From Planctomycetota bacterium (GTDB taxonomy: Bacteria > Planctomycetota > PLA2 > JAEUHO01), in assembly GCA_024639415.1 (NCBI GenBank), contig JAHEIK010000129.1, positions 1 to 9,063 on the forward strand: DNA of 9,063 bases. The letters are read 5' to 3'. Positions 6,743-9,063 of this stretch are shown in pieces. Both the position numbers and the translations under genes were made by a program. The first letter of the stretch is position 1. Each line of letters opens with the position of its first letter. The notes beneath the pieces are model-generated. The model was not told the origin of the DNA. It saw only the letters and a list, made by a program, of their open reading frames with translations, and made no database searches.

Positions 6743-6747
6743 CCTCC
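6743..6747 (-). promoter_or_regulatory. Ribosome-binding site of the BlaI-type gene
   Basis: GGAGG on the minus strand, 6 bases before ATG 6736. It decides between that ATG and the GTG at 6754, which would place this site inside the coding region. Confidence 0.7.
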
Positions 6748-6754
6748 CGTCCAC

Positions 6755-6783
6755 CTACGACAGTTGTAGTACTACATTCGTAG
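6755..6783 (-). promoter_or_regulatory. Probable BlaI-type operator (tandem CTAC/GTAG dyads)
   Basis: Two adjacent dyads lie here: CTACGACAGTTGTAG (6755-6769) and CTACATTCGTAG (6772-6783). The boundary between them forms a perfect 12-bp palindrome, TGTAGTACTACA (6765-6776). BlaI/MecI repressors bind dyads with TACA/TGTA half sites, so this is a good family match. The site covers the -10 box and the expected transcription start of the repressor operon, a classic position for autorepression. Confidence 0.75.
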
Positions 6784-6805
6784 GAGATGCGGACGCATCC
6801 GTCAA
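6777..6805 (-). promoter_or_regulatory. Sigma70-like promoter of the BlaI-M56-STN operon
   Basis: On the minus strand TTGACG (plus 6800-6805) is separated by exactly 17 bases from TACGAA (plus 6777-6782), giving a near-consensus -35/-10 pair. Transcription would start near 6770, leaving a leader of about 35 bases before ATG 6736. The -10 box is part of the operator. The spacer contains a perfect dyad GATGCG-GA-CGCATC (6786-6799) that could bind a second regulator. Confidence 0.7.
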
Positions 6806-6813
6806 GCCCGGAT

Positions 6814-6888
6814 CGACATTTCTGTTCCCCGGTAGGGGCCATGGGAGTCCGGCGCCGCAGGCGCTGGCCGAGTCTTGGCCCGGCCCGT
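6814..6888. repeat. 75-bp direct repeat, copy 1
   Basis: It matches 6923-6997 at 72 of 75 positions (109-bp period). It begins CGACATTTCTGTTCCCC and ends GGCCCGGCCCGT. Inside are CCCC-GGTA-GGGG and a second stem around GGCGCC-GCA-GGCGCT, enclosed by GGGCCA...TGGCCC. One of the three differences turns a G-C pair of copy 2 into a G-U pair when read as plus-strand RNA. Confidence 0.85.
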
Positions 6889-6922
6889 GAGTCGTTCTGG
6901 GAGCCCTGCTGGCCCTGCTGCC

Positions 6923-6997
6923 CGACATTTCTGTTCCCCGGTAGGGGCCATGGGAGTCCGGCGCCGCAGGCGCCGGGCGAGTCCTGGCCCGGCCCGT
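6923..6997. repeat. 75-bp direct repeat, copy 2
   Basis: This copy carries the fully matched stem CCGGCGCC-GCA-GGCGCCGG (8 bp) and the same CCCC-GGTA-GGGG stem. Its first 51 bases are identical to copy 1. The conserved folding potential and non-coding position suggest a dispersed structured element rather than a protein-coding duplication. Confidence 0.85.
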
Positions 6998-7124
6998 CCC
7001 GTCGCCTGGGCGCCTCGCGATGGCCATGGGGTCGGGCGAAGACTCGGCTCCGCGCAGCGCGGGCCTCCCTGCGCCCCTACACGAGCCGTTCCGCCGCAGG
7101 GGGCCGAAGCGGAGCGCCGGCCGA

Positions 7125-8057
7125 TCACAACTCCCGCAGGCGTTCCACCAGATTGCCCAGCAGCCCGCTCGCTCCGAAGCGCAGGCGCGCCGGGGTCAGC
7201 CACGCTGCGCCCAACTCCGCCTCCACGAGGGCCAGCCAGTCGCGCGCCTGTTGGGGCGTCGAGATCCCCCCGGCGGGCTTCAGCCCGGCCGGGTAGCCCG
7301 TGCGTGCCTCGTAGGCACGGATCGCAGCGGCCATGGCCCGCCCCGCCGGCAGCGTCGCGTTGACGGCCTCCTTGCCGGTGGACGTCTTGATGAAGTCCGC
7401 GCCTGCCATGAGGGACGTCAGGCCCGCCCGCGCGACGGTGGCCGATGAAGCGAGCTCCCCGGATCCGAGGATCACCTTCATCGGCACCGGCCCGCAGGCG
7501 AGACGGAAGGCCCGCACCTCCTCGTACAGCGCCTGCCAGGCGCCCGCGTTGGCCAGCTCACGGCGGATGACGACGTCGATCTCGTCCGCCTGGGCAGCGC
7601 GCGCGCCGGCGATCTGCTCCAGCCGCTCGTCCAGCGTGCCGGCTCCCGTGGGGAAGCCCGCAGATACCGTGCAGACGCCCACGCCGCTGCCCGCCAGCGC
7701 GGCCCGTGCCGTGCTCACGAAAGGAGTGAACACGCAGACGGCTGCGGTATGGGGGGGGGCGCCAAGCTCGTGCGCCGCCACTAGATCGGGTGCAAGCGGC
7801 GTGATCGCGCGCTCGCAGAGGGCCCGCACCCGCTGCTCCGTGTCATCCGGAGCCAGGGTGGTGAGGTCGATGCACTGCAGTGCCAGCAGCAGCTCGACGG
7901 CCTCCGTGGCTGGTGCTCCTCGAGGCGGCGCCGCGCGCGGCGGCGGCGCGGGCTCCTCGAGCCATGCCGGGTCGAATGTCGTGCCCGCGTTAACAGGATG
8001 CGCGGACCCAGGGCCCGGCTCGGAGGATGCACTCGGCGGGCGATCGGCAGGCGACAT
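7125..8057 (-). CDS. deoC: Deoxyribose-phosphate aldolase, long eukaryote-like form
   Basis: The 310-residue enzyme should cleave 2-deoxyribose 5-phosphate to glyceraldehyde 3-phosphate and acetaldehyde in cytoplasmic deoxynucleoside breakdown. Hallmarks are CIDLTTLAPDDT near residues 62-73, EIDVVIRREL with D161 (counterpart of E. coli D102), GADFIKTSTGKEAVNAT with the Schiff-base K224, and GLKPAGGIST with the proton-relay K260. The wording CIDLTTL, the TGYPAGLKPAGG segment and the total length resemble animal DERA more than the roughly 250-residue E. coli enzyme. I chose ATG 8057 because MSPADRPP leads into DPAWLEEP, comparable to the DERA N-terminus. The frame opens to a TTG at 8213, but that stretch is Arg/Cys-rich and unlike the family. 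No clear ribosome-binding site supports the ATG, so the start is uncertain. A run of nine C residues (plus 7751-7759) codes for part of A-P-P-H. Confidence 0.9.
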   Translation of the reverse strand: MSPADRPPSASSEPGPGSAHPVNAGTTFDPAWLEEPAPPPRAAPPRGAPATEAVELLLALQCIDLTTLAPDDTEQRVRALCERAITPLAPDLVAAHELGAPPHTAAVCVFTPFVSTARAALAGSGVGVCTVSAGFPTGAGTLDERLEQIAGARAAQADEIDVVIRRELANAGAWQALYEEVRAFRLACGPVPMKVILGSGELASSATVARAGLTSLMAGADFIKTSTGKEAVNATLPAGRAMAAAIRAYEARTGYPAGLKPAGGISTPQQARDWLALVEAELGAAWLTPARLRFGASGLLGNLVERLREL

Positions 8058-8558
8058 GGCTCGCCGACACGATGCCGCCTCCAGGCAGCTCCGGCAAGAA
8101 CCGGGCGGGCGACGCAGTCCCTTACAACAGCAGGACTTGCGGCGGATTGCCGCTCCCGGGGGCGGCCGAGGCGCCTGGGAGCGTGACGCCGTCGCACGTT
8201 TCAGGCCCAACAAACTGGGCTCTGCGGAGCACGCAGCCCGAGGATGTGGGGCAGGTCACCGGCGCACGAATCCGTCCCCAAAGACTGCTTGGAATCCTCT
8301 GCGATCGCCCGCATAGTTCCGGCGTCCTGTTCCCCCGGTGGGTGCATCCGGATTCGTAGGGAGTCCGCGCGCCCGCAGCCGAGGGAACGAGCCTGCACGG
8401 CTGGGCAGATGGAAGGTCGCTTCGGATCGCTAGGATTCAAGGCCTCCCGTATGCCAACCGAGTAGGCGGGATGGGGCGCTCGCGAGGGAGGTTGCCCTCA
8501 TCGTGCGTCAAAGGGGTGCGGAGTGCGCAGCAGCGGACTCCGTTCGGAGGTATTCGAT
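8058..8558. other. Long divergent intergenic region, contents unrecognised
   Basis: About 500 bp separate the leftward aldolase gene and the rightward lipoprotein gene. I see no tRNA, tmRNA, SRP or RNase P RNA signature and no credible ORF; the short frames at 8201-8440 (-) and 8244-8465 (+) lack family features and ribosome-binding sites. A hairpin-prone stretch lies at 8218-8240 (CTGCG/CGCAG). The segment 8327-8384 shares ordered words with the 75-bp repeats. Promoters for both neighbours must lie here, but I cannot pick them out. Confidence 0.4.
8546..8550 (+). promoter_or_regulatory. Ribosome-binding site of the lipoprotein gene
   Basis: GGAGG lies 8 bases before TTG 8559 and supports that start. 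The preceding CTCC (8538-8541) can pair with GGAG across a GTTC loop, so the site may be partly hidden in a small hairpin. Confidence 0.6.
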
Positions 8559-9047
8559 TTGCGAAGCGCCACGCTGATTGCGCTCGTCGCTGCAGGGGTT
8601 CTCGCCGCGGGCTGTGCCGGCTCGCGAACCGCTCGCAGCCTCATGGCCCGCAACAACAGTTGCTCGCCGAGCTACCGCTCGGCACGCACAGTCACCTACG
8701 CAGCGCCGACGTACCGCACGCGCACCGTCGCGGCGCCCACCGTCGCGACGCAGCCGACGCGCACCGTGTCGAGCCCGCGTACGTACACCCTGAGCAGCCC
8801 GCCGCCGCCGCCGCCGCCCAGCGCGGTGCGCAGCTACGCCCGCGCGCCGGTCCGCTACGTCACGCCCGTGCGTCGCGCGGCTCCCGCGCCCGTGCGTCGT
8901 GCGTCCCCCGCGCCGGTACCCGTTCGCCGCAGCACCACCGCGCGGCGTGTGCGCACCCGGCCGACGACCGTCAGCCCCAAGAGGCACAAGCTTGCGCCCA
9001 AGGCCTTCAAGCTGTTCGGCAGCAGCGGCTGCTCGGGCGGCACCTGA
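8559..9047 (+). CDS. Small Arg/Pro/Ser/Thr-rich lipoprotein
   Basis: From TTG 8559 the product has 162 residues with a textbook lipoprotein signal peptide, MRSATLIALVAAGVLAAGC, in which the lipobox LAAGC gives Cys19 as the lipidated residue. It should therefore be anchored to the cell membrane or outer membrane. The mature part is low-complexity: many R-T, S-Y-R and P-T pairs, a run of seven prolines near residues 82-88, and APVRR-type repeats around 103-124, ending in a Lys-rich segment and a Gly/Ser/Cys tail. No enzyme or domain is recognisable; a very basic, extended envelope protein is plausible. GTG 8523 in frame is an alternative start with AGGGG upstream, but it would put 12 hydrophilic residues before the signal peptide. 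TTG is favoured by GGAGG at 8546-8550. Confidence 0.72.
   Translation: MRSATLIALVAAGVLAAGCAGSRTARSLMARNNSCSPSYRSARTVTYAAPTYRTRTVAAPTVATQPTRTVSSPRTYTLSSPPPPPPPSAVRSYARAPVRYVTPVRRAAPAPVRRASPAPVPVRRSTTARRVRTRPTTVSPKRHKLAPKAFKLFGSSGCSGGT
8865..8912 (+). repeat. 24-bp tandem repeat within lipoprotein gene
   Basis: Two adjacent 24-bp units (8865-8888 and 8889-8912) both start CCCGTGCGTCG and end CCCGCG. A partial, more diverged third unit lies at 8913-8930. They encode the P-V-R-R-A-[AS]-P-A repeat. Such in-frame repeats can expand or contract without breaking the frame. Confidence 0.7.
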
Positions 9048-9063
9048 GGCTAGCCTTCGTCGG

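Larger units (their letters stand above)
6784..7124. other. Intergenic region between deoC and the BlaI operon
   Basis: This 341-bp stretch lies downstream of the aldolase gene and upstream of the BlaI operon promoter, with both flanking genes on the minus strand. It holds the two 75-bp direct repeats and a bulged hairpin at 7046-7065 (core CCGCGCAGCGCGG, 7050-7062) about 60-80 bases past the aldolase stop, which lacks a U-tract. The word GGCCATGGG recurs at 6838, 6947 and 7022, so a degraded third repeat copy near 7020 is possible. Open frames across it show only repeat-derived Arg/Pro/Gly sequence and are not credible genes. Confidence 0.5.

Noticed and set aside
6814..6997. CRISPR array
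   Set aside because: There are only two 75-bp units with a 34-bp gap, no further spacers and no cas genes.
6814..6997. Insertion sequence ends
   Set aside because: The repeats are direct rather than terminal inverted, and no transposase lies between or near them.
8218..8460. Known structured RNA (tRNA, SRP, tmRNA, RNase P)
   Set aside because: I looked for conserved cores of these RNAs and found none; only generic hairpins are visible.
8201..8465. Small ORFs at 8201-8440 (-) and 8244-8465 (+)
   Set aside because: They overlap each other antisense and have no ribosome-binding site or recognisable domain, with scattered Cys/Arg composition typical of non-coding DNA.

Overview
This is a GC-rich window, with strong G/C bias at third codon positions and several GTG or TTG starts, from what looks like a Gram-negative, environmental, structurally complex bacterium. 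A Ser/Thr kinase fused to an RDD membrane domain, a BlaI/M56-peptidase pair, a WaaP-like lipopolysaccharide kinase and a lipoprotein with a lipobox would all fit Planctomycetota, or less likely Myxococcota. No 16S or other phylogenetic marker is present, so this placement is inference. I see no tRNA, rRNA, CRISPR array or insertion sequence.

Layout. (1) 2-235 (+) is the C-terminal end of an unrecognised gene; its stop codon lies inside a perfect 16-bp hairpin. (2) 236-415 is a convergent intergenic stretch of degenerate CCGTGC/CACGGG-type hexamers facing each other. (3) 416-1258 (-) and 1255-1911 (-) are a WaaP/InaA-like kinase and a class I SAM methyltransferase, translationally coupled. (4) 1912-2162 is a divergent intergenic region with more of the hexamer-type sequence. 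(5) 2163-3509 (+) is a Ser/Thr protein kinase with a C-terminal RDD membrane domain. Its stop shares the palindrome CTAG with the stop of the convergent gene. (6) 6736 down to 3506 (-) is a three-gene operon with overlapping ends: a BlaI/MecI-type repressor, an M56 (BlaR1-like) membrane peptidase and an exported protein with an STN (secretin/TonB short N-terminal) domain and coiled coils but no secretin barrel. It is preceded by a well-formed sigma70-type promoter whose -10 box sits in a CTAC/GTAG operator. (7) 6784-7124 carries two 75-bp direct repeats, 72/75 identical, each able to fold. (8) 7125-8057 (-) is a long, eukaryote-like deoxyribose-phosphate aldolase. (9) 8058-8558 is a long divergent intergenic region in which I recognise no RNA. 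(10) 8559-9047 (+) is a small Arg/Pro/Ser/Thr-rich lipoprotein.

How the genes work together. The BlaI-M56-STN operon reads as one signalling unit. An envelope signal would activate the M56 protease, which would inactivate BlaI and relieve autorepression, producing more sensor and more of the periplasmic STN protein. There is no penicillin-binding sensor domain and no beta-lactamase, so beta-lactam sensing is not supported. The STN protein as a dedicated partner or output is the most interesting candidate for an undescribed system here. The WaaP-like kinase and methyltransferase probably act together on an envelope glycolipid or a similar substrate. The kinase-RDD protein, the aldolase and the lipoprotein appear to be separate transcription units.
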